From positions 1-32,445 of the forward strand of contig SHWL01000033.1 in NCBI GenBank assembly GCA_009693865.1: a stretch of 32,445 nucleotides of DNA, given 5' to 3'. Of this stretch, positions 1 to 7,274 are shown piece by piece; position 1 is the stretch's first letter, and the number at the start of each line of letters is the position of its first letter. Source of the DNA: Acetobacteraceae bacterium (lineage in GTDB: Bacteria > Pseudomonadota > Alphaproteobacteria > Acetobacterales > Acetobacteraceae). Below the pieces are notes generated by a model. That model was not told where the DNA came from and did no database searches. It worked only from the letters and a program-made list of their open reading frames with translations. A program made the translations under genes and the position numbers.

Positions 1-190
1 AGCACTGCACCTTCCCCGCAGTGAGCACCATGGCATGCTCGGCACCAGTCGGACGTTCAGGCCTGCCGCACATGCCAAAAACCGGAGGTGGATAAAGCAA
101 CCCTCGTTACGAATGCCGGGCGACAACTATCTTGACACTCACCGACTGGGTGCCGGTCATTCCGGCCACTCAGTGTCAACCAATGCATCC

Positions 191-1399
191 ATGCCCTGGC
201 ACCGCGCTTTAATCGTCTTCACGACAGTCACCGCATTCGCGCTCCTGGCGATCGGCAACGCGCGCGCCGCGGCCCAGGTCGGGGAGACCCGCCACATCCC
301 CGCGGGCCCGTCGCCGGCGCTCGCGTTCGACCAACTCAAGGAAAGCTACCGCCGTCCCCCCGCAAATCCATTTCCGCCGGAAAATCCCTTCACGCTGGCC
401 AAGGCATTGCTTGGCCGCATGCTGTTCCACGATACACGGCTATCCGGCGGGGGCGTGCTCGCGTGCGCCACTAGTACCTCGGCACAGTGGTTTTGACCGG
501 TTGAACAAAACGGGGCCGAAGCAGCAGATGCCCGCACCTCAGGCCCCAACGGATCAGTTCGATTCTTCGCAAGGATCGATTTCAAAGAGTCAAAATCACT
601 GTGCAGAGGTACTAGTCACAATCGAGGCTTCGGTTACGGCGACGGTCTGGCGAAAAGCGTTGGCGATGGCATGCGGCCGCTGGATCGGCGATCGCCCAGT
701 CTCATCAATGGCGCTTGGGGCCAGCGCTTCATGTGGGACGGCCGCGCGGCTTCGCTGGAAGACCAGGCGCCTGGCCCGATCCAGGCGCCAACGGAAATGA
801 ATCAGCCGCTCGACCGGCTGATCGACATCCTGTCCGCCATCCCGCGATACCTTTCGCTCTTCGCGGCGGCGTTTCCCGGCAAACCCATTACGCAAGGCGC
901 CATCGCCGACGCCATCGCGACCTGTGAACGCACGATCGTCTCCACGATCGCGCCCTTCGACGCGTGGATCGAAAACGACGCGGCGGCGTTCCCCCAGCCC
1001 GCGAGGCGTGGCTTCGCGCTGTTCAACACAAAGGCGCGATGTGCGTCCTGCCATGATGGATGGCGCCTCACCGATAACGGATTTCAGGACATTGGCCTGC
1101 CGGACAATGACGAGGGCCGTGGCCGCCTGTTTCCCCATGTCATCAAAATGAGCCACGCGTTCAAGACCCCTGGCCCGCGGGAGATCGCGCGTCGAGGACC
1201 GTATATGCATGACGGCTCGCTGCCGGCCCTTGAGGCCGTCGTCGCCCACTACGATCGCGGCGGCGGCGGACGCCCTGGGCAATCGGAATCGATCGCGCCA
1301 CTCGGGCGGTCGCCGGAGGAGCAGGCGGACATCGCCGCTTTTCTCCGAACGCTGTCGAGTGACGTCCGGCCCGGCTTCGTGCCGGACCTGCCGCGATGA
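191..1399 (+). pseudogene. di-heme cytochrome c peroxidase (MauG/CcpA-like), interrupted
   Basis: Periplasmic di-heme peroxidase-like gene. The ATG at 191 opens a signal peptide (MPWHRALIVF then a hydrophobic stretch ending ARA). It is followed by the family-typical N-terminus with LLGRMLFHDTRLSGG just before the first heme motif. The reading frame then meets a short inverted-repeat element (471-615) that brings a TGA at 494-496. After the element the same frame resumes with SHNRGFGYGDGLAKSVGDG and continues through the second heme motif CASCH (about 1050) and the C-terminal GPYMHDGSLPALEAVV region to the stop at 1397-1399. Without the element the first heme motif would read CATSH, so the second cysteine is also lost. 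Nothing is assignable in positions 1-190. The family call is strong. Whether any fragment is translated is unknown. Confidence 0.85.
471..615. mobile_element. MITE-like element, about 137 bp, in the peroxidase gene
   Basis: The ends at 475-497 and 589-611 are inverted repeats matching at 21 of 23 positions (5' end TACCTCGGCACAGTG). Matching TTGAA blocks continue a little further in. CTAG flanks both sides (471-474 and 612-615). This fits either a 4-bp CTAG duplication, as in IS5-type YTAR targets, or a 2-bp TA duplication within CTAG, as in IS630-type targets. No transposase is encoded. Element plus one target copy is 141 bp, a multiple of three, so frame is kept, but an internal TGA stops translation. 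The parent family is inferred, not shown. Confidence 0.8.
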
Positions 1400-1415
1400 A
1401 ACTGCCGCCGGAAGG

Positions 1416-2081
1416 AACCCGCTGGTGCCGCCCGGCGACTTCATCTCCGTCGGCGAAGAAATCGGCATCATCGTACAGATCGGTGCCTGGGCGCTCCACC
1501 AGGCCTGCGCGGAGGCGGCGAAGTGGTCCAATCACCTCAAAGTCGCGGTCAACCTGTCCCCGTTGCAGTTCCATGGCTAAAATCTGGTCGGCACGGTGAG
1601 CAATGCGCTCCGTATTTCCGGTCTCAAACCGGAACGCCTGGAGCTGGAGATCACGGAATCGGTGCCTTTACGAGACGATCCGGCGACGCGGGAGACTCTG
1701 CAGGCTTTGCACGGGCTTGGCGTGCGCATCGCGTTGGACGATTTCGGCACCGGCTATTCTTCGCTATCATATCTCCGTGGATTTCCGTTCGATAAGATCA
1801 AGATCGACCGTTCCTTCGTGACCGATTTGCAGACAAGGGACGAATGTGTCGCGATCGTCCGGGCCATCACGGGTCTGGCCGATAGCCTGCACATGGACAC
1901 CACCGCCGAAGGTGTCGAGACCGAGGAGCAGTTTGAATTCCTGGCCACCGCGGGTTGCACGGACATCCAGGGTGATCTTTTCAGCAAGCCGGTGCCCGCC
2001 AATGCGGTTCCCGCGCTGTTACGCCGGCTGTCAGGACGGCCGGTTGCCGTTCTTCCCGCGTTGGCCGCGGTCACTGGTTAG
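1416..2081 (+). pseudogene. EAL-domain (c-di-GMP phosphodiesterase) remnant
   Basis: One continuous frame reads NPLVPPGDFISVGEE, then VAVNLSPLQFHG, an in-frame TAA at 1578-1580, and then NLVGTVSNALRISGLKPE. It goes on to the hallmark LDDFGTGYSSLSYL, IKIDRSFV and TTAEGVETEEQ motifs. This is the C-terminal three quarters of an EAL domain, which hydrolyses cyclic di-GMP. The EAL tripeptide itself and everything N-terminal are missing. The fragment begins 17 bp after the peroxidase stop, so it looks like a rearrangement junction. The late QGYLFS motif reads QGDLFS. Truncation, internal stop and lack of a start make it a dead remnant. A downstream GTG/ATG product from about 1596 would lack part of the active site. 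Confidence 0.85.
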
Positions 2082-2155
2082 GGCCGGGCGTGGCGCTCGC
2101 ATCGTCGCCCAGGCGGTTGCATGCGATCCGGGGTCTGAGTAGGGTGCGCGGCGGC

Positions 2156-2229
2156 GCGGGTGTAGCTCAATGGTAGAGTTCCAGCCTTCCAAGCTGGCCA
2201 CGAGGGTTCGATTCCCTCCACCCGCTCCA
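2156..2229 (+). tRNA. tRNA-Gly (anticodon UCC)
   Basis: A full cloverleaf can be folded by eye. The 7-bp acceptor stem is GCGGGTG with CACCCGC. The D-arm is AGCTCAATGGTAGAGTT-like. The anticodon stem CCAGC/GCTGG encloses loop CTTCCAA with anticodon TCC. The T-arm is GAGGG TTCGATT CCCTC, followed by discriminator T and an encoded CCA at 2227-2229. It sits between the EAL remnant and the convergent VOC gene, whose stop is only 17 bp away. No duplicated tRNA 3' end, which would mark an integrated element, was seen in the window. Confidence 0.97.
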
Positions 2230-2246
2230 ACCGCCACGTTCCCCAA

Positions 2247-2663
2247 TCAGGCCGCGCGCGCCTCCGTCTCACCCGGCGGGAAGTTGCATTCCACGGCGAT
2301 CCCGTCTGGATCCAGGTAGAACAACTGCGTCATGTTCATCCTGGGCAGCACCCGCTCGTCGAACTTGATCCCGGCGTTGTTCAGGGTCGCCCGCATGTCC
2401 TTGAGCCCGGTGCAGGAGAAGGCGATATGGTCCAGCCGCCCGGTCTCGGCCGGATAGGACGGACCGTCGGGGATTGTCTTCGCGCCCGCCTGGTAGCCCA
2501 GAAGATGCACCGTCGGGGTGCCGCCGCAGTACAGCCAATAACCCGGGAAGGCCAACGGCGGCCGGTCACCGGTCTTCAGGCCGACGATGTCGCAATAGAA
2601 GTCCTTGGTCTTCTCCAGATCGCGCGCCTGGATCGTGTAGTGGTTCAGTGATTCCGCTGGCAT
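2247..2663 (-). CDS. VOC family (glyoxalase/dioxygenase fold) protein
   Basis: A 138-residue single-module vicinal oxygen chelate protein. The start MPAESLNHYTI is chosen because GGAGGA lies 7 nt upstream; an upstream in-frame ATG gives a longer form with no such signal. The expected VOC layout is visible: an N-terminal beta strand with His (LNHYTIQARDLEKTKDFY), PTVHLLGY, then RLDHIAFSC and the C-terminal FYLDPDGIAVECNF. These carry the His and Glu residues that usually bind the metal. It starts 13 bp after the upstream acyl-CoA-dehydrogenase-fold gene and is likely cotranscribed with it. This suggests a shared aromatic or organic-acid degradation step. The substrate cannot be told from sequence. 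Confidence 0.9.
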   Translation of the reverse strand: MPAESLNHYTIQARDLEKTKDFYCDIVGLKTGDRPPLAFPGYWLYCGGTPTVHLLGYQAGAKTIPDGPSYPAETGRLDHIAFSCTGLKDMRATLNNAGIKFDERVLPRMNMTQLFYLDPDGIAVECNFPPGETEARAA

Positions 2664-2676
2664 GTCGTGTCCTCCG

Positions 2677-3807
2677 TCAGAACTGGTTTTCAGCCGGCAA
2701 GCCAAGCATCAACTGGCCAACCGTCTCATAGTGAAGTTGCCGCCCCTGGCTCTGTTGCGCAACCGTGTGAATGTCGCGCAACCGCCGCTCGAACGGATTT
2801 TCCTCGAACACCGCGAACGAGCCGGCCGCATGATACAGCGTGTTCACCACCTCGCGCGAGGACTGGATGGCCCAGGTGGAGGCGAGGCGGATCTGGGCGC
2901 GGTGTTCGAGGGTCATTTCACCGTGCTGTTCGATATGGTCCCAGGCCTCATCGGCCGCGTCATGCAACAGCAGCCGAGCCGAGCGCCAACGCGCCTCGCA
3001 CTGGGCGAACTGGGATTGGATGACGTTATTTTCCCGCATCGGTTTGCTGGCGCCGCGGGCGACTTTGGTGGCGGGCAGCGTCAGGAACGCGTCGACCATG
3101 CCTCGCGCGATACCAAGGCCTACGCCGCCGAACCCAATCGAGTAAAGTTGGCCGCTGGTAAACCGATACAGCAGGCCGTCCTCGCGCCGGTATTTTGGAT
3201 TGTCGCGGTGCATCGCGCGTTCTTCCGGGACGAACAGGTTGTCGACCACATATTCGTTGCTGGAGGTTCCACGCAGACCGACCGTGTGCCAGATATCAAC
3301 CATTCTGGCGCTGGACTTCGGAAACAGGAAGCTGCGCAACTCGCCGGTGCCCTTGATCCGGATATGCGTGCCCAGATAAGTCGCGTTCTGACTGCCGCTG
3401 GCGAAGCGCCACGTGCCCCTGATGCGGAATCCGCCCTCGACCGGGATCGCCTCGTACGGACCCGGCGGGCCCCATGCCAGGATGCCGTTCGCAGGCCCGA
3501 ACATTTCCTTCGCCACATGCGGTTCAAGATACGCGGCGGACGTGGAGCAGCCATTGCTCTGGCACGTGACCCAGCCGGTCGATCCGTCCGCGGCGGCGAG
3601 CGCCTCGGTCACCTGGCAGAAGATCGAGGGTTTCAGTTCCATGCCGCCCACGGATTTCGGTTTCAACATGTGGAAGAAGCCGCCATCGATCAGCGCCGCG
3701 ACCACGGGTTTGGTCAGTTCGCGGATATCATTGTGAGTAGGCGCGGCCGCCGCGATCATCGGCTGAAGGTCACGGGCTTTCTGGACCTGCGGGTGGACGG
3801 GGGGCAT
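2677..3807 (-). CDS. acyl-CoA dehydrogenase-fold flavoprotein (HsaA/DszC-like monooxygenase?)
   Basis: A 376-residue protein with the acyl-CoA dehydrogenase fold of the group D flavin monooxygenase type. The N-terminal helical part includes GGFFHMLKPKSVGGMEL. The central beta domain has GTWRFASGS and ELRSFLFPK. The C-terminal helical bundle has REVVNTLYHAAGSFAVFEENPFERRLRDIHTV, ending near HYETVGQLMLG. Proteins with these features hydroxylate small aromatic or heteroatom substrates with reduced flavin from a partner reductase; none is in the window. The true dehydrogenases at 28-30 kb have a different C-terminus. It is the first gene of a two-gene unit with the VOC protein, a combination common in aromatic degradation. 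Function is inferred at family level only. Confidence 0.82.
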   Translation of the reverse strand: MPPVHPQVQKARDLQPMIAAAAPTHNDIRELTKPVVAALIDGGFFHMLKPKSVGGMELKPSIFCQVTEALAAADGSTGWVTCQSNGCSTSAAYLEPHVAKEMFGPANGILAWGPPGPYEAIPVEGGFRIRGTWRFASGSQNATYLGTHIRIKGTGELRSFLFPKSSARMVDIWHTVGLRGTSSNEYVVDNLFVPEERAMHRDNPKYRREDGLLYRFTSGQLYSIGFGGVGLGIARGMVDAFLTLPATKVARGASKPMRENNVIQSQFAQCEARWRSARLLLHDAADEAWDHIEQHGEMTLEHRAQIRLASTWAIQSSREVVNTLYHAAGSFAVFEENPFERRLRDIHTVAQQSQGRQLHYETVGQLMLGLPAENQF

Positions 3808-4009
3808 CGGCGAGGCTCCGGTTTGGGCCGCGACGCCATCGCGCGGCGCGTGCCGGGGCGGATTAACTCATTGGACGGCGAGGCGGGTCAAGCGAGAGAG
3901 CGGGAATTGGCGGAAGCGCTTGACTGATTCAACTGTGAGTATGTAAAGTTGGAAAATTGGAAATGTTGACTCTTTCCCGGCACTCGCCGGACATCAAGGA
4001 GACTCGAGC

Positions 4010-4297
4010 ATGCCGTTGGTCAAGATCAAAGAGAAGGGGCAGTTGACGTTACCGGCCAGGATCCGCGAGCGGCATGGACTGGCCATCGGCGATTACGTCG
4101 ACGTCACGGAGGAGGGAAGCCGGATTGTGCTTGTACCACAGACGTTCGTCGAACGACGTCCCGCCGTCGATGCCGCGATTGCCGAGGGACTTGCCGACAT
4201 CGGCGCCGGCCGGATTTCGCCACGCTTCGACAATGCGGAGGACTTCGAAGCCTGGCTGGAGACAGATGAAGGAAAGCTGTTCGCTCGCGCAAAATAA
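4010..4297 (+). CDS. AbrB/MazE-type antitoxin
   Basis: A 95-residue protein. Residues 1-45 form a swapped-hairpin AbrB/MazE DNA-binding domain (MPLVKIKEKGQLTLPARIR, then GDYVDVTEEGSRIVLVP). The acidic C-terminal tail (NAEDFEAWLETDEGKLFA) would wrap a toxin. AAGGAG lies 9 nt before the ATG. It is followed at once by a RelE/ParE-like toxin frame whose first possible codon overlaps the TAA stop. Family knowledge predicts that it neutralises the toxin and represses its own promoter. No clear operator was identified in the 200 bp upstream, where I see no gene. Confidence 0.85.
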   Translation: MPLVKIKEKGQLTLPARIRERHGLAIGDYVDVTEEGSRIVLVPQTFVERRPAVDAAIAEGLADIGAGRISPRFDNAEDFEAWLETDEGKLFARAK

Positions 4298-4338
4298 GAA
4301 CGGATTTTTCCGCGAGAGCAGCACGAGATTTCAATGCG

Positions 4339-4539
4339 TTGTCTCCCGAACTCAAAGCATTGGCGCGAAAGCAGCTCAATTTGTTGCGGGACAACCTTCG
4401 TCATCCGTCGCTCGATGCCAAGAAATACGGCGGGACCGATGATGTATGGCAAGCGCGGGTGAACCGGAGTTACCGATTTTATTTTCAGATTGACGGAGAC
4501 ACGTACAGAATTATTTCCATTGTCCCACATCCAAAGTAG
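4339..4539 (+). CDS. RelE/ParE-like toxin, start codon uncertain
   Basis: RelE/ParE-fold toxin partner of the preceding antitoxin. Its C-terminal half is intact: RHPSLDAKKYGG, VWQARVNRSYRFYFQIDGD and YRIISIVPHPK are the usual strands and basic residues of these ribosome-dependent mRNases. Similarity-like sequence (TDFSARAARDFNALSPELK) runs upstream of the first standard start, TTG at 4339, to about 4294. There the antitoxin TAA overlaps an ATA codon in the toxin frame, exactly where an ATGA overlap is expected. Translation from TTG would give 66 residues missing the first strand and helix. The gene may therefore be silenced by an ATG to ATA change, or use the rare ATA start. Confidence 0.7.
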   Translation: MSPELKALARKQLNLLRDNLRHPSLDAKKYGGTDDVWQARVNRSYRFYFQIDGDTYRIISIVPHPK

Positions 4540-4560
4540 ACTCCGATCCCTGTCCAACCG

Positions 4561-4947
4561 ATGGGGTCCACCTTATACGTCAGGGTCTGAGCGTGGGCTC
4601 TGGCAGCAATTCTCATTTTGGCGCTGACGCTCGCTTTTTCGTCATCCTCCGGTCACGCCGGAGGTGACGATTGGGGAGAGGTCTGCAGCCAAAATGAGAA
4701 TTGCTGGGGCTCTGGCGGGCGCATTGCCTTTCGGATCGAAGGAGGTACAGCCACCGTGCATCCGGCTGAGGAAGAAGGCACCGACCCGGCGCTTGGCCCC
4801 TTTCTTGACCTTCTGGCGCGCGACATCGCCACGCGGCCGGACACGCTTGCCGCATTGCCCAGGGCGCCTGACGCTCGCATCAAGCGTTTGACGGCTGGAG
4901 TCAACGTGAATCCCGAGGACTCAATTGAAGGCGACGTCGCGCTGTAG
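4561..4947 (+). pseudogene. prlF: prlF-like antitoxin gene, deleted and interrupted
   Basis: The C-terminal part after 4707 (GGRIAFRIEGGTATVHPAEE, FLDLLARDIATRPDTL, then LTAGVNVNPEDSIEGDVAL) matches the PrlF/SohA antitoxin layout, including its FLxFLxxDI and LxxGxDVNxDxxI segments. An upstream piece from ATG 4561 (MGSTLYVR) resembles the PrlF start. The conserved GQTTIP-type stretch is missing and the frames no longer agree, so a deletion of roughly 35 bp is inferred. A 103-bp element (4604-4706) then splits the frame. Joining the flanks seamlessly restores LSVGSGGRIAF. PrlF normally pairs with the YhaV RNase; a possible YhaV remnant follows. Confidence 0.75.
4604..4706. mobile_element. 103-bp MITE with 9-bp target duplication
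   Basis: Terminal inverted repeats are perfect over 18 bp: CAGCAATTCTCATTTTGG at 4604-4621 and its exact complement at 4689-4706. The 9-bp direct repeat GGGCTCTGG flanks the element at 4595-4603 and 4707-4715. A second hairpin sits inside: 4640-4652 pairs with 4658-4669 around a 5-nt loop. No coding capacity is present. Perfect ends and an intact duplication indicate a recent insertion. The 9-bp duplication suggests mobilisation by an IS4-, IS256- or IS1-type transposase, but the parent element is not in the window. Confidence 0.88.
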
Positions 4948-5100
4948 CACGATGCCGCACCGTCATGGTTAGAATTGTTCGCGTGTCAGCTGTTCCTCGA
5001 ACGAAGCGACCGATTGATTGGCGGTCTCACGCGCGGACGCTCACAGCCCTGTCATACAGATCGTCGCCGAAACGGAGGCCCATCGCGCCCGCCCCTCAAC
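4948..5100 (+). pseudogene. possible yhaV toxin N-terminal remnant
   Basis: Directly after the prlF-like stop, one frame reads SWLELFACQLFLERSDRLIGG and then LTRGRSQPCHTDRRRNGG. This weakly resembles the start of YhaV-family toxins, which have a GWxLxxHxLFLxxxxRL pattern and then a basic DPxGYRRN-like stretch. No start codon, no catalytic C-terminal part and no continuation beyond about 5100 are seen. Gene order, with the toxin immediately after PrlF, supports the guess. It may equally be unrelated non-coding sequence. Confidence 0.4.
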
Positions 5101-5170
5101 CCCGGCCTGGACCCTTGTCAGAGTGGCCCGGGGACGCCAAACCCGGCGAACGATGCGACAGGAGGTGAGA

Positions 5171-6556
5171 ATGCCGGGCACCGCGACCAGCCGAACGATC
5201 GAAGCCGCGCGCGCCTTGTTGGGCGAACGCCTCACCACGAATGCCAGCCTGCGGGAGCATCACTCGCACGGCCAGGACACTCAGACGCCGGTGCTGCCCG
5301 ACGCGGTGGCCTTCGTTGAAACCACGGAGGAAACCTCGAAGCTGCTGGCGCTGTGCCACGCCGAGCGGGTGCCGGTCGTGGCCTGGGGCGCGGGCACCTC
5401 GCTGGAGGGGCATGTAACTCCGGTCCGGGGCGGGATCACGGTCGATCTGTCGCGGATGACGAAGGTGCTGAACGTCAGCCAGCCGGACATGGATTGCCGG
5501 GTCGAGGCGGGGGTGACGCGGGACCAGCTGAACACCCACTTGCGCGATCTGGGGCTGTTTTTTCCGGTCGATCCGGGGACCGCCGCCTGCACGATCGGCG
5601 GCATGTGCGCGACCCGCGCGTCGGGCACCAATGCGGTGCGCTATGGCACCATGCGGGAGAACGCGATGGGCCTGACCGTCGCGCTGGCGGACGGGCGCGT
5701 GATCCGAACCGGCGGGCGCGTTCGCAAGTCGGCAACAGGTTACGACCTGACCCGGCTTTTCGTGGGCTCCGAGGGCACCCTGGGCATCATCACCGAGATC
5801 CAGTTGCGCCTGCACGGCATCCCCGAGGCGATGTCGTCCGCCACCTGCCAGTTCCCTACTCTCCGGGACGCGGTGGAAACCGTCATCGCCATCATGCAAT
5901 CCGGCATCCCCGTGGCGCGGATGGAATTGCTGGATGAGGTGCAGATGGAAGCTTGTGTCGCCTACTCGAAGTTGGAGGGGCTGCGGGCGATGCCCAGTTT
6001 GTTCTTTGAGTTCCATGGCACGCCGGCCGGAGTGAAGGAACAGGCCCAACAGGCCGAGGATATCGCCGGAAGCTTCGATGGCAGCGGCTTCCGGTGGGCG
6101 ACCGATACGGCCGAGCGGAACAAGCTGTGGCAGGCGCGGCACGACGCTTTATGGGCGGCGCTGGCGTTGAAACCCGGCCATAAGGGGATCGCCACCGACG
6201 CGATCGTGCCGATCTCGCGGTTGAACGAGGCGATCCTCGGGGCGAAGGAGGACATCGCCGCCTCCGGCCTGACCGCGCCGATCGTCGGTCACGTGGGGGA
6301 CGGCAATTTCCACACCGTGATCCTGGTTCCGCCCGAGCCGGACGGCCTGGCCCGAGCCTGGGACCTCGACAAGAAAATCGTCAACCGCGCGTTGGATCTG
6401 GGCGGGTCGTGCAGCGGAGAACACGGGGTCGGGATCGGCAAGCGCGAGTTCCTGGAGCGCGAGCATGGGACGGAGGCGCTCGCGGTTATGTACTCGGTGA
6501 AGCAGGCGTTGGACCCGCGCGGGATCATGAATCCCGGAAAGATTTTTCTGAACTGA
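5171..6556 (+). CDS. FAD-binding oxidase, D-lactate/glycolate dehydrogenase type
   Basis: A 461-residue FAD-dependent 2-hydroxyacid dehydrogenase of the GlcD/Dld family. It likely oxidises D-lactate or a related D-2-hydroxyacid and passes electrons to the respiratory chain. The start at 5171 is chosen for the strong AGGAGGTGAG 4 nt upstream. The PCMH FAD domain is near residues 40-215 (VVAWGAGTSLEGH, CTIGGMCATRASGTNAVRYG, SATGYDLTRLFVGSEGTLGI). The C-terminal substrate domain contains VGHVGDGNFHTVIL and the SGEHGVGIGKREFL motif. It ends with the family-typical LDPRGIMNPGKIF. A decayed copy of its last 240 bp lies at 7885-8116. The D-2-hydroxyacid dehydrogenase at 25.6 kb could act on similar acids. 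Confidence 0.92.
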   Translation: MPGTATSRTIEAARALLGERLTTNASLREHHSHGQDTQTPVLPDAVAFVETTEETSKLLALCHAERVPVVAWGAGTSLEGHVTPVRGGITVDLSRMTKVLNVSQPDMDCRVEAGVTRDQLNTHLRDLGLFFPVDPGTAACTIGGMCATRASGTNAVRYGTMRENAMGLTVALADGRVIRTGGRVRKSATGYDLTRLFVGSEGTLGIITEIQLRLHGIPEAMSSATCQFPTLRDAVETVIAIMQSGIPVARMELLDEVQMEACVAYSKLEGLRAMPSLFFEFHGTPAGVKEQAQQAEDIAGSFDGSGFRWATDTAERNKLWQARHDALWAALALKPGHKGIATDAIVPISRLNEAILGAKEDIAASGLTAPIVGHVGDGNFHTVILVPPEPDGLARAWDLDKKIVNRALDLGGSCSGEHGVGIGKREFLEREHGTEALAVMYSVKQALDPRGIMNPGKIFLN

Positions 6557-6606
6557 GGGGTGTTGACCATGCCACCTCTTCTTTCTGTCCGTGAACGATA
6601 CGCAAC

Positions 6607-7269
6607 TTGATACCGGCGATTCGCTTCGATCCAACCGGACCGCCTATGGTGAACTATCGTCCCCCCTTCATGGATGAGGTCGGATGGTGGCAAAGCACCG
6701 TGCATCCCGAAATCGTGAGGAGATTTGGCGCCCCTTTCGACGGGTGGAGGTGGCCCCGCCTTGCCGGGCTTTGCATGAACATTCCCCGAGCCAGAGGGTG
6801 GCGTCAGTCGGTCCATCGTGTGCGCCAGTTAATGTCCCCCTGGGCCCAGGCGGCGAACTTCGCGTATCAAGGCGTTGGGATGTTCCATCGCGAGGAACCC
6901 GCGCAACCCCTGGCGCTCGCCATTTTCATGGCTGCCACGAGAAACTTGCGTCCGAACGGGCCAGACATCCTATATCTTGAATGGTTTTCGGCACGGCCAT
7001 CAGGCACGCACGGGTACCTTAACACTGTGGGCTTTGGACAATATCTCATGGATTGGCTTACACTCCAGTCGCTGATGGCTGGCCTCGACGGCCGGATGTC
7101 ACTGCATGCCGCAACCGAAGGACTGTGCCGCGTGTACGAAGGTTGGGGTTTCGAACGAATCGGCGATGACGTCCCCATTATCAGGAATCGCCGGAACAAC
7201 GGCCTCTTCTATGAACTTCAGCCGAAAGCCGCGCTTGCCTTCCGTCGGCGGTTCGATCACCTGAGGTAG
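6607..7269 (+). CDS. unrecognised protein with GNAT-like C-terminal half
   Basis: About 220 residues; no confident family. The second half (PDILYLEWFSARPSG, then VGFGQYLMDWL and GLDGRMSLHAATEGLCRVYE before GWGFERIGDD) has the look of the last strands and motif B of a GNAT acetyltransferase, but the canonical acetyl-CoA loop (Q/RxxGxG/A) is not evident. The TTG at 6607 and the ATG at 6646 are both possible starts; neither has a clear ribosome-binding site. It is followed after 5 bp by a second unrecognised gene. Both are lower in GC than their surroundings and lie between the oxidase gene and a broken copy of its 3' end, which suggests acquired cargo. Confidence 0.6.
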   Translation: MIPAIRFDPTGPPMVNYRPPFMDEVGWWQSTVHPEIVRRFGAPFDGWRWPRLAGLCMNIPRARGWRQSVHRVRQLMSPWAQAANFAYQGVGMFHREEPAQPLALAIFMAATRNLRPNGPDILYLEWFSARPSGTHGYLNTVGFGQYLMDWLTLQSLMAGLDGRMSLHAATEGLCRVYEGWGFERIGDDVPIIRNRRNNGLFYELQPKAALAFRRRFDHLR

Positions 7270-7274
7270 TTATC

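Noticed and set aside
2156-2229. tRNA-Gly as an integration site for the decayed region
   Set aside because: No duplicated tRNA 3' segment or integrase gene was found in the window.
2662-3927. A 421-codon plus-strand open frame
   Set aside because: It is antisense to the acyl-CoA-dehydrogenase-fold gene, with no recognisable domain and no ribosome-binding site.
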